A stretch of 9,334 bases of DNA, taken from Acidobacterium sp049965615 (GTDB taxonomy: Bacteria > Acidobacteriota > Terriglobia > Terriglobales > Acidobacteriaceae). A program made the translations under genes and the position numbers. The stretch covers positions 1 to 9,334 of the forward strand of contig JBMFWD010000086.1 in the NCBI GenBank assembly GCA_049965615.1. Direction: 5' to 3'. Below, piece after piece: positions 1-7,304 of the stretch (position 1 is its first letter; every line of letters begins with the position of its first letter). The notes below the pieces were generated by a model. The model was not told the DNA's origin and did no database searches. It saw only the letters and a list, made by a program, of their open reading frames with translations.

Positions 1-286
1 TCCCTGGTTCCTGTTTCAGCAACAAGATCATCGGACAGACGACCGGTGTTTTCAAAATTTCAAATATCTTTGGCTAGTTACTTAGTTACTTAGAAGCGCT
101 CCACTCGCAGTTCCGCCACCATTTTTCCTGGCATGACTCGTTAATTGTCGCTGCATCCATCGAATCGGAATATGAGCTTCTTTAAAGCGAGGATCTTCAA
201 CATTTGCAGAAGATTGGCAAGGTGCAGATAAGGAATCCATTCTGTGCCTGATCGCCGATGGCGGGACGATTATTATTGCAGAGAGA
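1..286. other. Left flank without a recognisable gene
   Basis: This stretch is visibly richer in A and T than the rest of the window. All three plus-strand frames are open from base 1 for only about 24 to 30 codons before stopping between 74 and 93, and none gives a sequence I recognise, so the tail of an upstream gene cannot be confirmed or excluded. On the minus strand a 52-codon frame runs from an ATG at 240 to a TAA at 82-84. Its composition is less arginine/proline-repetitive than shadow frames, but it has no good ribosome binding site and no family I know. The region also holds a short tandem octamer (75-93). I see no tRNA or other structured RNA. Confidence 0.5.
75..93. repeat. Short tandem octamer TAGTTACT x2 plus TAG
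   Basis: The octamer TAGTTACT occurs twice back to back (75-82 and 83-90) and is followed by a third partial copy TAG (91-93). The unit supplies stop codons in several frames. No function can be assigned; it may be a slippage product. Confidence 0.6.
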
Positions 287-314
287 AAAAGCCCCGGATA
301 TGTCCGGGGCTTTT
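287..314 (-). terminator. Intrinsic terminator of the glutamine synthetase gene
   Basis: A perfect 12-bp inverted repeat AAAAGCCCCGGA / TCCGGGGCTTTT encloses a 4-base loop (299-302). Read on the minus strand, the GC-rich stem is followed by five T and then CTCTC, the standard Rho-independent form, starting 18 bases after the gene's stop codon. On the plus strand the stem is followed by only four T, so it could also stop transcription arriving from the left, less efficiently. Confidence 0.9.
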
Positions 315-332
315 AGCGGGTTGGGGTGAGGT

Positions 333-1763
333 TTAGAACTGGTTCCAGAGGAACTGGTTGTAGACCTCGTGGTGGAACTGGACTTCCTGAGACTTGACGA
401 AGGTTCCGAGGAGGCGCGGGCAGCGGTCTGCCGAGGCCTGCTTGAGGTCGGCGTAGCGGGCCTTGACGTCTTCTCCGAGAAGCTTGGTGGCCCAGGAAGA
501 GTTGCGGAAGTTTTCGAGCGCGGTGTAGATGTTGTCGGGCAGATAGCGCTCGGCCTGGCGGAGGTTGGCGATTTTTGCGGTTTCGCCGTGCAGGCCAGTT
601 TTGAAGATGGAGTAGAGGACGAGGTAGGGGTTTGCGTCCGGGGCGACCGAGCGGACTTCGACGCGCGAAGACTTTTCGTTGCCGATGGGGATGCGAACCA
701 TGGAGCCGCGATCGACGGCGGAAGCCTTGATCTGGTTGGGGGCTTCGAAGTGGGGATCGAGGCGGCGGTAGGAGTTGACGCTGGAGTTGAGCAGCAGGCA
801 TATGTCGTTGCCGTGGGTGAGGACGCGGTCGACGAACTCCCATGCGAAGCCGGCGAGCTTTTCTTCGCCATTGGGATCCCAGAAGAGATTTTTGCCGCCC
901 TTGCTGATGGAGAGGTTGGTGTGCATGCCGCTGCCGTTGACGCCGACGACGGGCTTGGGCAGGAAGGTGGCGGTAAGGCCCATGCGGGTGGCTACCTGAC
1001 GGCAGACGAGCTTGTAGATCTGGATTTGATCGGCGGCGGCGAGGACTTCGCCGTAGCCGTAGTTGATCTCAAACTGCGAGGGCGCGACTTCCGGGTGATC
1101 CTTTTCGTTTTCGAAGCCCATGGCGCGGAGGACTTCCGCGGTGGTGTCGATGAAGGTCCGGAGCGGGTCGCCGGGCAGGGAGTGGTAATAGCCGCCAGTG
1201 TTGACGTATTCGAAGCGGTTGGTCTCAGGGAATTTGCGCTCCGCGTCGACGCCATTGAAGAGGAAGCCTTCGATTTCATTGGCGGCGTTGAGGGTGTAGC
1301 CTTCCTTTTCGAAGGTCTCCGTGGCGAACGCCTTGAGTACGCCACGGAGGTCGCCGGAGTACGGGGTGCCGTTCTTGTCGATGACTTCGCCGAAGACGAG
1401 GACCTTGCCGGGGCCAAAGATGTCTGCCGGGGCGAGGTAGAAGGCGCTCCAGTCGATGCCGAGGCGGAGATCGCTTTCGCGCTGGGCGGTAAAGCCGCGG
1501 ATGGAGGAGCCGTCGAAGGTGAGGTTGTCAAAGCTCTTGACGAGGAACTTCTTGTCGTAGTCGAGCATGTGGAGGCGGCCTTCGAGGTCGCTGAAGAGGA
1601 CGGTGACGGCCTTGATGCCCTTGTTGTCGGTGAGGAACTTGAGCCGCTCTTCCTGGAGTTTGTCGGCAGCTACGCGGTTGCGGCGTTCGTGTTTCGCCTT
1701 GAGGTTGAGTTCTTCCAGCTCTTCATAGGGCAGGGCCAGGAAATTACGGAGTTCTGTGGACAT
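333..1763 (-). CDS. glnA: Glutamine synthetase, type I (GlnA-like)
   Basis: This 476-residue cytoplasmic enzyme is expected to condense ammonia with glutamate using ATP to make glutamine, the entry point of nitrogen assimilation. Visible motifs of the GS family are the beta-grasp signature DGSSI (84-88), metal/glutamate residues in NEIEGF (E163, E165), HPEVAPSQFEINY (223-235), NGSGMH (276-281, with the catalytic-site His281), RRLDPHFEAPN (333-343), MVRIPIG (355-361) and VEVRS (368-372), followed by DANPYL. Length is typical of GSI (about 440-480). The NLYDLP-type adenylylation loop of enterobacterial GlnA is not evident, so control by adenylylation seems unlikely; that is inference. The ATG at 1763 is preceded by a good Shine-Dalgarno and the gene has its own terminator, so it appears monocistronic. 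A related gamma-glutamyl ligase cannot be fully excluded, but the active-site motifs favour a true GS. Confidence 0.92.
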   Translation of the reverse strand: MSTELRNFLALPYEELEELNLKAKHERRNRVAADKLQEERLKFLTDNKGIKAVTVLFSDLEGRLHMLDYDKKFLVKSFDNLTFDGSSIRGFTAQRESDLRLGIDWSAFYLAPADIFGPGKVLVFGEVIDKNGTPYSGDLRGVLKAFATETFEKEGYTLNAANEIEGFLFNGVDAERKFPETNRFEYVNTGGYYHSLPGDPLRTFIDTTAEVLRAMGFENEKDHPEVAPSQFEINYGYGEVLAAADQIQIYKLVCRQVATRMGLTATFLPKPVVGVNGSGMHTNLSISKGGKNLFWDPNGEEKLAGFAWEFVDRVLTHGNDICLLLNSSVNSYRRLDPHFEAPNQIKASAVDRGSMVRIPIGNEKSSRVEVRSVAPDANPYLVLYSIFKTGLHGETAKIANLRQAERYLPDNIYTALENFRNSSWATKLLGEDVKARYADLKQASADRCPRLLGTFVKSQEVQFHHEVYNQFLWNQF

Positions 1764-1767
1764 GCGT

Positions 1768-1773
1768 CTCCTC
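1768..1773 (-). promoter_or_regulatory. Ribosome binding site of the glutamine synthetase gene
   Basis: GAGGAG on the minus strand lies four bases before the ATG at 1763 and fixes that start. Confidence 0.75.
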
Positions 1774-2006
1774 GGAATCGATGTGGATGTAGGCCTCCCT
1801 CCCAGCCAGAGGCCGGGCTAGTGTTGCAATAAATTGACGGTGGAGACTTACTGCGACCAGAGTATCGCGAAAGGCGGGCTGCGTGGGGCAGGAAATTGGA
1901 TTTGGGCTTTGAAAAGCGGTGTGGGGCGGGAGACGCACTGGTTGTGGTGCGCAATACAGGTACGAAATGGCGGGTAGGATACGCCCCAGGGAGCTATGCT
2001 CTGATT
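1774..2006. promoter_or_regulatory. Divergent intergenic region between glnA and recO
   Basis: This spacer must hold the promoters for both divergent genes, but I cannot name a convincing -35/-10 pair for either. It contains GGCCTC (1792-1797) and its inverted copy GAGGCC (1809-1814) with an 11-base loop, within the 5' untranslated leader of the glutamine synthetase mRNA. A TTGACG (1834-1839) on the plus strand resembles a -35 box but lacks a -10 box at normal spacing. No sigma-54 -24/-12 element was seen. The frame of recO stays open back to 1896, but that part does not resemble RecO. Confidence 0.4.
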
Positions 2007-2765
2007 GTGGCGACGCACCGGATGGAGTCGATTGTGCTGAAGAGCTGGCCCCTGCATGAGGCGGACCTGGTGGTGTCTTTATTGACGCGCGAGGCGGGGA
2101 AGGTGAAGGGGATTGCGAAGTCTGGGCTGAAGTCGCGGAGGAGATTTGGCGGGGCGCTGGAGCCGATGACGCATGTGCTCGCGACTTACGCCGAGAAGCC
2201 TCGGCAGGATCTGGTGCGGCTGGACGCGTGCGAGATTGTGGCTTCTCCGCTGCAGGATGCGATGGATTATGGGCGGGCGGCGGCTCTGGCGTTTTACACG
2301 GAGGCGCTGGAGGAGGCGCTGCCGGACCGGGATCCGCAGGATGCGGTGTTTCGGCTGACTCTGGCGGTGCTGGGACAGACGCGCAAGGGGCATATATGGA
2401 TGCCGGTGACGTATTTCGGGTTGTGGATTCCGCGGCTGCTGGGTTGGCTGCCGGAGTTGAACCGTTGCATGGCTTGCGAAGAGCCGCTGCTGGGACAAGC
2501 GGGGTATTTTCATCCTGAGATGGATGGGCTGTTGTGCGAGCGGCATCGGCCGATGGGGGCGAGGATGCTATCTGCTGAGAGCCTGCTATTGGCGCAGAAA
2601 ATGCTGCGTCAGCCGGTGGCGAAGTTTGCGTCGGGTGAGGGCGAAGGAGCGTGGCCGGCGGGCCGGGGCGCGGATTTGCGGCGCTTTACGACGCAGGCGC
2701 TGGAGCGGCACCTGGAGCGGCGATTGCGAACGGTGGAGGCGCTGCGGCGGCTGGCGAAGGCTTGA
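2007..2765 (+). CDS. recO: DNA repair protein RecO
   Basis: RecO acts with RecR (and RecF) to load RecA onto SSB-coated single-stranded DNA in recombinational repair. The N-terminal OB-fold pattern is clear: IVLKSWPLHEADLVVSLLT (9-27), a GK (31-32), then SRRRFGGALEPM (43-54), matching the family's SR-F---L-P signature. The helical C-terminal domain carries a likely zinc site, C154-x2-C157 and C177-x2-H180, as in Cys-rich RecO proteins. Length of 252 residues is typical (E. coli 242). I chose GTG at 2007, which has GGGAG 13 bases upstream and gives the short lead MATHR common before this motif; ATG 2022 is equally possible, and an ATG at 1896 would add 37 residues unlike RecO. It is followed by glyQ after 104 bp; a recO-glyQ-glyS order is known from other bacteria. 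Confidence 0.9.
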   Translation: MATHRMESIVLKSWPLHEADLVVSLLTREAGKVKGIAKSGLKSRRRFGGALEPMTHVLATYAEKPRQDLVRLDACEIVASPLQDAMDYGRAAALAFYTEALEEALPDRDPQDAVFRLTLAVLGQTRKGHIWMPVTYFGLWIPRLLGWLPELNRCMACEEPLLGQAGYFHPEMDGLLCERHRPMGARMLSAESLLLAQKMLRQPVAKFASGEGEGAWPAGRGADLRRFTTQALERHLERRLRTVEALRRLAKA

Positions 2766-2800
2766 GCGCGCGAGTATGGGGCAGGCTGGTGAGGGGTGTG

Positions 2801-2831
2801 TTGCTGCGGAGGCGCTTGGAATCTGTAGAAT
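2801..2831 (+). promoter_or_regulatory. Possible promoter for glyQS
   Basis: TTGCTG (2801-2806) and TAGAAT (2826-2831) match the sigma-70 consensus at 4 and 5 of 6 positions, but the spacer is 19 bases, longer than ideal. It lies 38 bp before the glyQ start in the recO-glyQ gap, where no terminator is visible. glyQ could therefore be transcribed both from here and by read-through from recO. Confidence 0.3.
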
Positions 2832-2869
2832 CGAAGCAATATCCAAGTTGATGGAGTGACGGTAGCCAC

Positions 2870-3907
2870 GTGGCCTCAGCGTTGAAGAATCAGACACAGA
2901 AGCAGCCTTTGACTTTTCAGGAAGTATTATTTCGCCTGCAGAGCTATTGGGCGGAGCGCGGATGCGTGTTGCAGCAGCCGTATGACATTGAGGTGGGGGC
3001 GGGCACGATGTCTCCGGACACGTTTTTACGCGTGCTGGGGCCGGAGCCGATCAACATTGCTTATGCGCAGCCCTCGCGGCGGCCAGCGGACGGGCGGTAT
3101 GGGGAGAATCCCAACCGGCTGTACAAGCATTTGCAACTGCAGGTGATTTTGAAGCCGCCGCCGGGGGATATTCAGGATTTGTATCTGCAATCGCTGGAAG
3201 CGATTGGGATTGACCTTGCCGAGCACGACATCAAGTTTGAAGAAGACAACTGGGAGTGGCCGGTTGGCGGCGCATGGGGCGTGGGCTGGCAGGTGATGCT
3301 GGATGGGCTGGAGATTACGCAGTTTACGTACTTCCAGCAGTGCGGCGGTATGGATCTGGACCCGATTTCGGGCGAGATTACGTACGGGCTGGAGCGGCTG
3401 ACGGCTTTCCTGCAGGATGTGGATTCGATTTACGAGATTGTGTGGGCGCGCGATCCGCGGACGGGCCGGGAAGTGACGTATGGCGAGATCAGGCTGCAGG
3501 AGGAGTTGCAGCTTTCGGTGTACAACTTTGAGGCGGCGGACGTGAGCAAGCTGTGGGAGCACCTGCGGATGTATGAGGCCGAGTGCCAGGCGCTGCTGGA
3601 GAGTTTCCACGAAGCTTTTTCAAAAAAGGCGGAGAAAGACGCCGAGCGGCACGAGAAGAAGCATGAGCAGGTAGTGCATGGGGATGGGGCTGTTCCGGCG
3701 GCGGAGGATTTGCAACAGCAACTGCGACGTTTTCCTGTACTGGGAGCTTATGAGCTTTGCCTGAAGTGCTCGCATCTGTTCAATTTGCTGGATGCGCGGG
3801 GAGCGATTTCCGTTACGGAGCGCGTTGCGGTGATGGCGAGGATTCGCGCGATGGTAGTGGGCGTGGCGAAGGCGTATCGGCAGCAGAGCGTGGGATTGAC
3901 GGCGTAA
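2870..3907 (+). CDS. glyQ: Glycyl-tRNA synthetase alpha subunit
   Basis: GlyQ is the catalytic class II core of the bacterial alpha2-beta2 glycyl-tRNA synthetase, which charges tRNA-Gly. Typical sequence is seen throughout: LTFQEVLFRLQSYWAERGC (14-32), QPYDIEVGAGT (36-46), FLRVLGPEP (52-60), YAQPSRRPADGRYGENPNRL (65-84), WEWPVGGAWGVGWQVMLDG (128-146), and near the C-terminus SHLFNLLDARGAISVTER (301-318). The protein is 345 residues, while E. coli GlyQ is 303. The extra length comes mainly from a charged Lys/Glu/His-rich stretch at about 247-287, between the VYNFE region and the C-terminal helices. The start is a GTG; its nearest purine-rich site, GGAG at 2853-2856, is 13 bases away, so initiation may be modest. 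It is followed by glyS after 62 bp, consistent with co-transcription of the two subunits. Confidence 0.96.
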   Translation: MASALKNQTQKQPLTFQEVLFRLQSYWAERGCVLQQPYDIEVGAGTMSPDTFLRVLGPEPINIAYAQPSRRPADGRYGENPNRLYKHLQLQVILKPPPGDIQDLYLQSLEAIGIDLAEHDIKFEEDNWEWPVGGAWGVGWQVMLDGLEITQFTYFQQCGGMDLDPISGEITYGLERLTAFLQDVDSIYEIVWARDPRTGREVTYGEIRLQEELQLSVYNFEAADVSKLWEHLRMYEAECQALLESFHEAFSKKAEKDAERHEKKHEQVVHGDGAVPAAEDLQQQLRRFPVLGAYELCLKCSHLFNLLDARGAISVTERVAVMARIRAMVVGVAKAYRQQSVGLTA

Positions 3908-3969
3908 TTTTTGAGGCGCCCTGCGGCGCGGCATTGCGATAACAGCGCGGAGAGCGCGAAAGAGACGAG

Positions 3970-6054
3970 ATGGCTGACTTTCTACTTGAGATAGGACTGG
4001 AAGAGATTCCCGCCCGGATGATTGCGGCGGCTGAGAATGAACTGGCGCGTCGGGTATACGAATTGCTGACTCGGGAGCAGTTGCTGGGGCCGGAGCAGGC
4101 GGCAGAGAGCTATTCGACGCCGCGGCGGCTGGCGGTGCTGGTGGGTGGCGTGCGCGAGGCACAGGCCGATATGGAAGAGCATTTGACGGGTCCGGCGTGG
4201 AGCATTGCGTTCAAGGATGGGCAGCCGGGGCCCGCAGCGCAGGCGTTTGCGAAAAAAGCAGGCGTGGCGGTTACAGATCTAAAGAAAGTGCAGACGCCGA
4301 AGGGCGAGTACGCAGGCGCGAGCACGTCGCGCAAGGGGCGCACGGCGGCGGAGATTCTGCTGGAGGCGCTGCCGAAGGAGATTGCGGCGATCTACTGGCC
4401 GAAGAATATGTACTGGCGCGCGGGGAAGCCGGAGCGGTTTGTGCGGCCGGTGCAGTGGATGGTGGCTCTGCTGGGCGAAGCGGTGATCCCGGTAGAGTTT
4501 GCCGGAGTGACGGCGGGACGCGCGACGTTTGGACACAGAATTCTGCATGGGAATGAGCCGGTGGAGATTGCGAAGCCGGCGGATTACCTGAAGACGCTGG
4601 AATCGGCGAAGGTGCTGGCGGATGTGGAGGCGCGGCGGCAGCGGATTCGCAAGGCGCTGGACAAGGCCACGCGGAAGGTTGAGGGCGCACTGTGGCGCGA
4701 AGATGAGCCGTTGGTGGATACGGTGACGCATTTGACGGAGTGGCCGTCTGTGCTGCTGGGCTGCTTTGAGCACGAGTACCTGGCGCTGCCGGAAGAGGTG
4801 CTGGTGACGGTGATGCGCGATCACCAGAAGTATTTTGCAGTGGAAGATGCCAAGGGCAAGCTGGCGCCGTATTTCCTGACCGTGTTGAATACGGAGCCGG
4901 GAGATGGCGCGGCGGAGATTATCCGGCATGGGAATGAGCGCGTGCTTCGGGCGCGATTCAACGATGCGCGGTTCTTCTGGACGGTAGACCAGAAGATTTC
5001 GCTGGCGGATCGCTTGGATATGCTGCAGGCGGTGACGTTCCACAAGGAGCTGGGGAGCTATTGGGATAAGACGCAGGCGAATCGCGAAGTCGCGAAGCGG
5101 CTTGCTGGCCTTGTGAAGCAGCAGGGTACTGCCGTGGATGAGGCGGCACTGCTGCGCGCGGTGGATTTGGCGAAGACCGATTTGACGACGGAGCTAGTGA
5201 AGGAATTCACCGAGTTGCAGGGGCAGGTAGGCGGACTGTACGCGCGGGCGCAGGGTGAAGGCGAAGCGGTGGCGCAGGCGATTTACTGGCAGTATTCGCC
5301 GGCATCGATGGAGGATGCGATTCCTTCGACGGTGGAAGGGCAGCTGCTGGGTTTGGCGGATCGGGTTGCGACGATTACGCAGATGTTTGGGATTGGGCTT
5401 GAGCCTACGGGGTCGAAGGATCCTTACGCGCTGCGACGCTCGGCGAATGCCGTGGTGAAGATTCTGGCGGAAGGCCAGGTGAAGTTGACACTGAATGATC
5501 TGTTTGGAGCGGGCGCCGAAGCGAAAGTGCAGGCGTTCCTGCGGGAGCGGGTGGAGTTTTATTTACGGGATGTAAAGGGTTTCCGGTACGACGTGGTGAA
5601 TGCCGTGATGACGGCTGGCGCGGAGGATGTGGTGGACGCGATGGCGCGGGGCGAAGCGTTGAGCGAAGTTCGTGGGTCTGAGGACTTTGCGGCGATCGCG
5701 GCGGCGTTCAAGCGGAGCAAGAATATTCTGCGGCAGGCGGAAGAAAAAGGGCTGCTGCAGGCTGGTGAGCGGGCCGAGGTGACGGAGAGCCTGCTGGCGG
5801 ATGAGGCCGAGGCTGGACTGTACCGCGAGGCGAGCAAGCTTGCTCCGATAGTGGCTGAGTTGCGCGGGGACCGTGAGTATGGCGCGGCGCTGGGGCAGAT
5901 TGCGACGCTGCGCGCTCCGGTGGACCTTTTCTTTGACAAGGTGATGGTGATGGTCGAGGACGAGAAGGTGCGGCGGAACCGGCTGGCACTGATCCAGTTT
6001 GTGCTGGAGAGTTTTTCTTCGATTGCGGACTTTTCGGAGATAGTTGCGGGCTGA
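3970..6054 (+). CDS. glyS: Glycyl-tRNA synthetase beta subunit
   Basis: GlyS binds tRNA-Gly and partners GlyQ in the alpha2-beta2 synthetase. Its 694 residues match the usual length (E. coli 689). Family features seen in order: N-terminal LLEIGLEEIPARM (5-17), STPRRLAVLV (49-58), the HD-like core with VMRDHQKYF (281-289) and NERVLRARFNDARFF (322-336), KTDLTTELVKEFTELQGQ (402-419), LEPTGSKDPYALRR (477-490), and the C-terminal anticodon-binding part with LRAPVDLFFDKVMVM (647-661) and RRNRLALI (668-675), ending in SIADFSEI. ATG 3970 gives the expected MADFLLEIGLEEIP start. The gap from glyQ contains only a small GC hairpin (GCGCC/GGCGC, 3916-3929) without a T tract, so it is not a convincing terminator. 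No truncation or frameshift is seen. Confidence 0.97.
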   Translation: MADFLLEIGLEEIPARMIAAAENELARRVYELLTREQLLGPEQAAESYSTPRRLAVLVGGVREAQADMEEHLTGPAWSIAFKDGQPGPAAQAFAKKAGVAVTDLKKVQTPKGEYAGASTSRKGRTAAEILLEALPKEIAAIYWPKNMYWRAGKPERFVRPVQWMVALLGEAVIPVEFAGVTAGRATFGHRILHGNEPVEIAKPADYLKTLESAKVLADVEARRQRIRKALDKATRKVEGALWREDEPLVDTVTHLTEWPSVLLGCFEHEYLALPEEVLVTVMRDHQKYFAVEDAKGKLAPYFLTVLNTEPGDGAAEIIRHGNERVLRARFNDARFFWTVDQKISLADRLDMLQAVTFHKELGSYWDKTQANREVAKRLAGLVKQQGTAVDEAALLRAVDLAKTDLTTELVKEFTELQGQVGGLYARAQGEGEAVAQAIYWQYSPASMEDAIPSTVEGQLLGLADRVATITQMFGIGLEPTGSKDPYALRRSANAVVKILAEGQVKLTLNDLFGAGAEAKVQAFLRERVEFYLRDVKGFRYDVVNAVMTAGAEDVVDAMARGEALSEVRGSEDFAAIAAAFKRSKNILRQAEEKGLLQAGERAEVTESLLADEAEAGLYREASKLAPIVAELRGDREYGAALGQIATLRAPVDLFFDKVMVMVEDEKVRRNRLALIQFVLESFSSIADFSEIVAG

Positions 6055-6071
6055 TTGCGCGGGAGGGCGTG

Positions 6072-6620
6072 ATGACACTGGAGTTTACGACTTCGTATCT
6101 GAAAGATGCGCTGGATGTGTTTCGCTATTACAAGAAACTGGCGGAGCGCGCGATGGCGCAGGTGACGGACGAGCAACTGTTTGTAGCGGAGAACGAAGAG
6201 TCGAACTCGATTGCCGTGATTGTGAAGCACATGGCGGGGAATATGCGCTCGCGGTGGACGGATTTTTTGACCTCGGATGGAGAAAAGGCAAATCGTAACC
6301 GTGACAGTGAGTTTGTCGATCCTCCGGCGACGCGGGCGGAGCTTCTGAAGATGTGGGATGAGGGATGGGCTTGCCTGTTTGACGCGCTGGAGCCTCTGCG
6401 CGAGGAGGACTTGACGCGGACCATCACTATTCGGGGCGAGGCGCATTCGGTGATGCAGGCGGTGAATCGGCAGATGGCGCACTATCCGTATCACGTAGGG
6501 CAGATTGTGCTGCTGGCGAAGCAATTTGCAAATGATAAGTGGACCGCGTTGAGCGTTCCGCGGAACAAGTCGGCGGAGTTCAATCGCACGGTGGAGGCCG
6601 GCGAAGCAAGCCAGCGTTAG
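6072..6620 (+). CDS. DinB superfamily protein, DUF1572-type
   Basis: This 182-residue protein belongs to the DinB/YfiT-like four-helix-bundle superfamily, whose members bind a divalent metal through three histidines; some are thiol transferases or hydrolases, but most, including this type, have no proven reaction. The expected triad is visible: His53 in IVKHMAGNM (50-58) and the pair His137 and His141 in AHYPYHVGQI (136-145). The region EFVDPPATRAELLKMWDEGW (80-99) is also typical of DUF1572 proteins. No signal peptide or membrane segment is present. ATG 6072 is preferred because GGGAGG at 6061-6066 is five bases upstream; a GTG directly before it (6069) is too close to that site. It starts 17 bp after glyS and ends 15 bp before the methyltransferase gene, so it probably lies in the same transcript. 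Its role there is unknown. Confidence 0.82.
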   Translation: MTLEFTTSYLKDALDVFRYYKKLAERAMAQVTDEQLFVAENEESNSIAVIVKHMAGNMRSRWTDFLTSDGEKANRNRDSEFVDPPATRAELLKMWDEGWACLFDALEPLREEDLTRTITIRGEAHSVMQAVNRQMAHYPYHVGQIVLLAKQFANDKWTALSVPRNKSAEFNRTVEAGEASQR

Positions 6621-6624
6621 GCGT

Positions 6625-6629
6625 GGAGG
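6625..6629 (+). promoter_or_regulatory. Ribosome binding site that decides the GTG start at 6636
   Basis: GGAGG lies six bases before the GTG at 6636. A nearer GTG at 6632 is out of frame, so 6636 is the supported start of the methyltransferase. Confidence 0.75.
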
Positions 6630-6635
6630 TTGTGA

Positions 6636-7304
6636 GTGTCTCAGGAGTTGTGGAGCAGCGTTGAGGAGTATGTGGATGGATTGCTGATTCCGGCGGACCC
6701 CGCTCTGGAGGCTGCGCGGAAGGCCAGTGAGGACGCTGGTTTGCCGGTGATTGCGGTGACGGCGAGCCAGGGACGGCTGCTGCATTTGCTGGCGAAGATG
6801 CTGGGTGCGCGGCGGATTCTGGAGATTGGGACGCTGGGCGGTTACAGCGCGATATGGATGGCGCGGGCGCTGCCTGCGGACGGGCGGCTGGTGACGCTGG
6901 AGTATGAGCCGAAGCATTTTGCCGTGGCCCGGGAGAACCTTACGCGGGCGGGCTTGAGCGATCGCGTGGATCAGCGGCTGGGGGCGGCGCTGGATACGCT
7001 GCCGCTGCTGGAAGCGGAGGGTGCGGGTCCATTTGATTTTATATTTATTGATGCGGACAAGGAGAATTGCGCGCCTTACTTTGCGTGGGCGGTGCGGTTG
7101 TCGCGACCGGGGTCGGTGATTGTGGTGGACAACGTGATTCGCGAAGGTGAGGTTGCGAACGCGGAGAGCACGGACGCAATGGTGCAGGGGATTCGACGGT
7201 TTAACGAAGTGGTGGCTGCGGAGCCGAGGGTGACGGCGACGACGGTGCAGACGGTGGGCAGCAAGGGGTATGACGGATTTACGCTGATCCGGGTGAATGA
7301 TTAG
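6636..7304 (+). CDS. SAM-dependent O-methyltransferase, family 3 (catechol/caffeoyl-CoA type)
   Basis: The 222-residue protein has the Rossmann fold of COMT/CCoAOMT-like, Mg-dependent O-methyltransferases (COG4122), which transfer methyl groups from S-adenosylmethionine to catechol-type hydroxyls. SAM motif I is ILEIGTLGGYSAIWMA (61-76), the acidic ribose-binding end of strand 2 is LEYEPKHFAVAREN (88-101), and the metal-binding residues are D139 in FIDADK (137-142) and the DN pair D165-N166 in VVDNVIREG (163-171). These match the Asp/Asp/Asn set of catechol O-methyltransferase. The N-terminal helix with LPVIAVTASQGRLLHLLA (36-53) is the usual substrate-side region. The substrate cannot be told from sequence. 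It starts 15 bp after the DinB-type gene and its TAG overlaps the stop of the convergent dehydrogenase gene, with no terminator between them. Confidence 0.9.
   Translation: MSQELWSSVEEYVDGLLIPADPALEAARKASEDAGLPVIAVTASQGRLLHLLAKMLGARRILEIGTLGGYSAIWMARALPADGRLVTLEYEPKHFAVARENLTRAGLSDRVDQRLGAALDTLPLLEAEGAGPFDFIFIDADKENCAPYFAWAVRLSRPGSVIVVDNVIREGEVANAESTDAMVQGIRRFNEVVAAEPRVTATTVQTVGSKGYDGFTLIRVND

Noticed and set aside
369..1832. A 487-codon open frame on the plus strand antisense to glutamine synthetase
   Set aside because: It is a shadow caused by high GC and codon bias on the opposite strand. The product is a monotonous Gly/Ala/Val/Asp/Glu sequence without any motif, while the minus strand encodes a clear GS.
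1896..2006. N-terminal extension of RecO to an ATG at 1896
   Set aside because: The additional 37 residues do not resemble the RecO N-terminus, which normally begins a few residues before the IVLKSWPLHEAD motif, and no ribosome site supports 1896.
3916..3929. Terminator between glyQ and glyS
   Set aside because: The 5-bp GC stem has no T tract after it, and the two subunits are expected to be co-expressed.
5559..6917. A 452-codon open frame on the minus strand across the glyS end, DinB-type and methyltransferase genes
   Set aside because: It runs antisense to three well-supported genes and its product is Arg/His/Gln/Leu-rich without recognisable domains.
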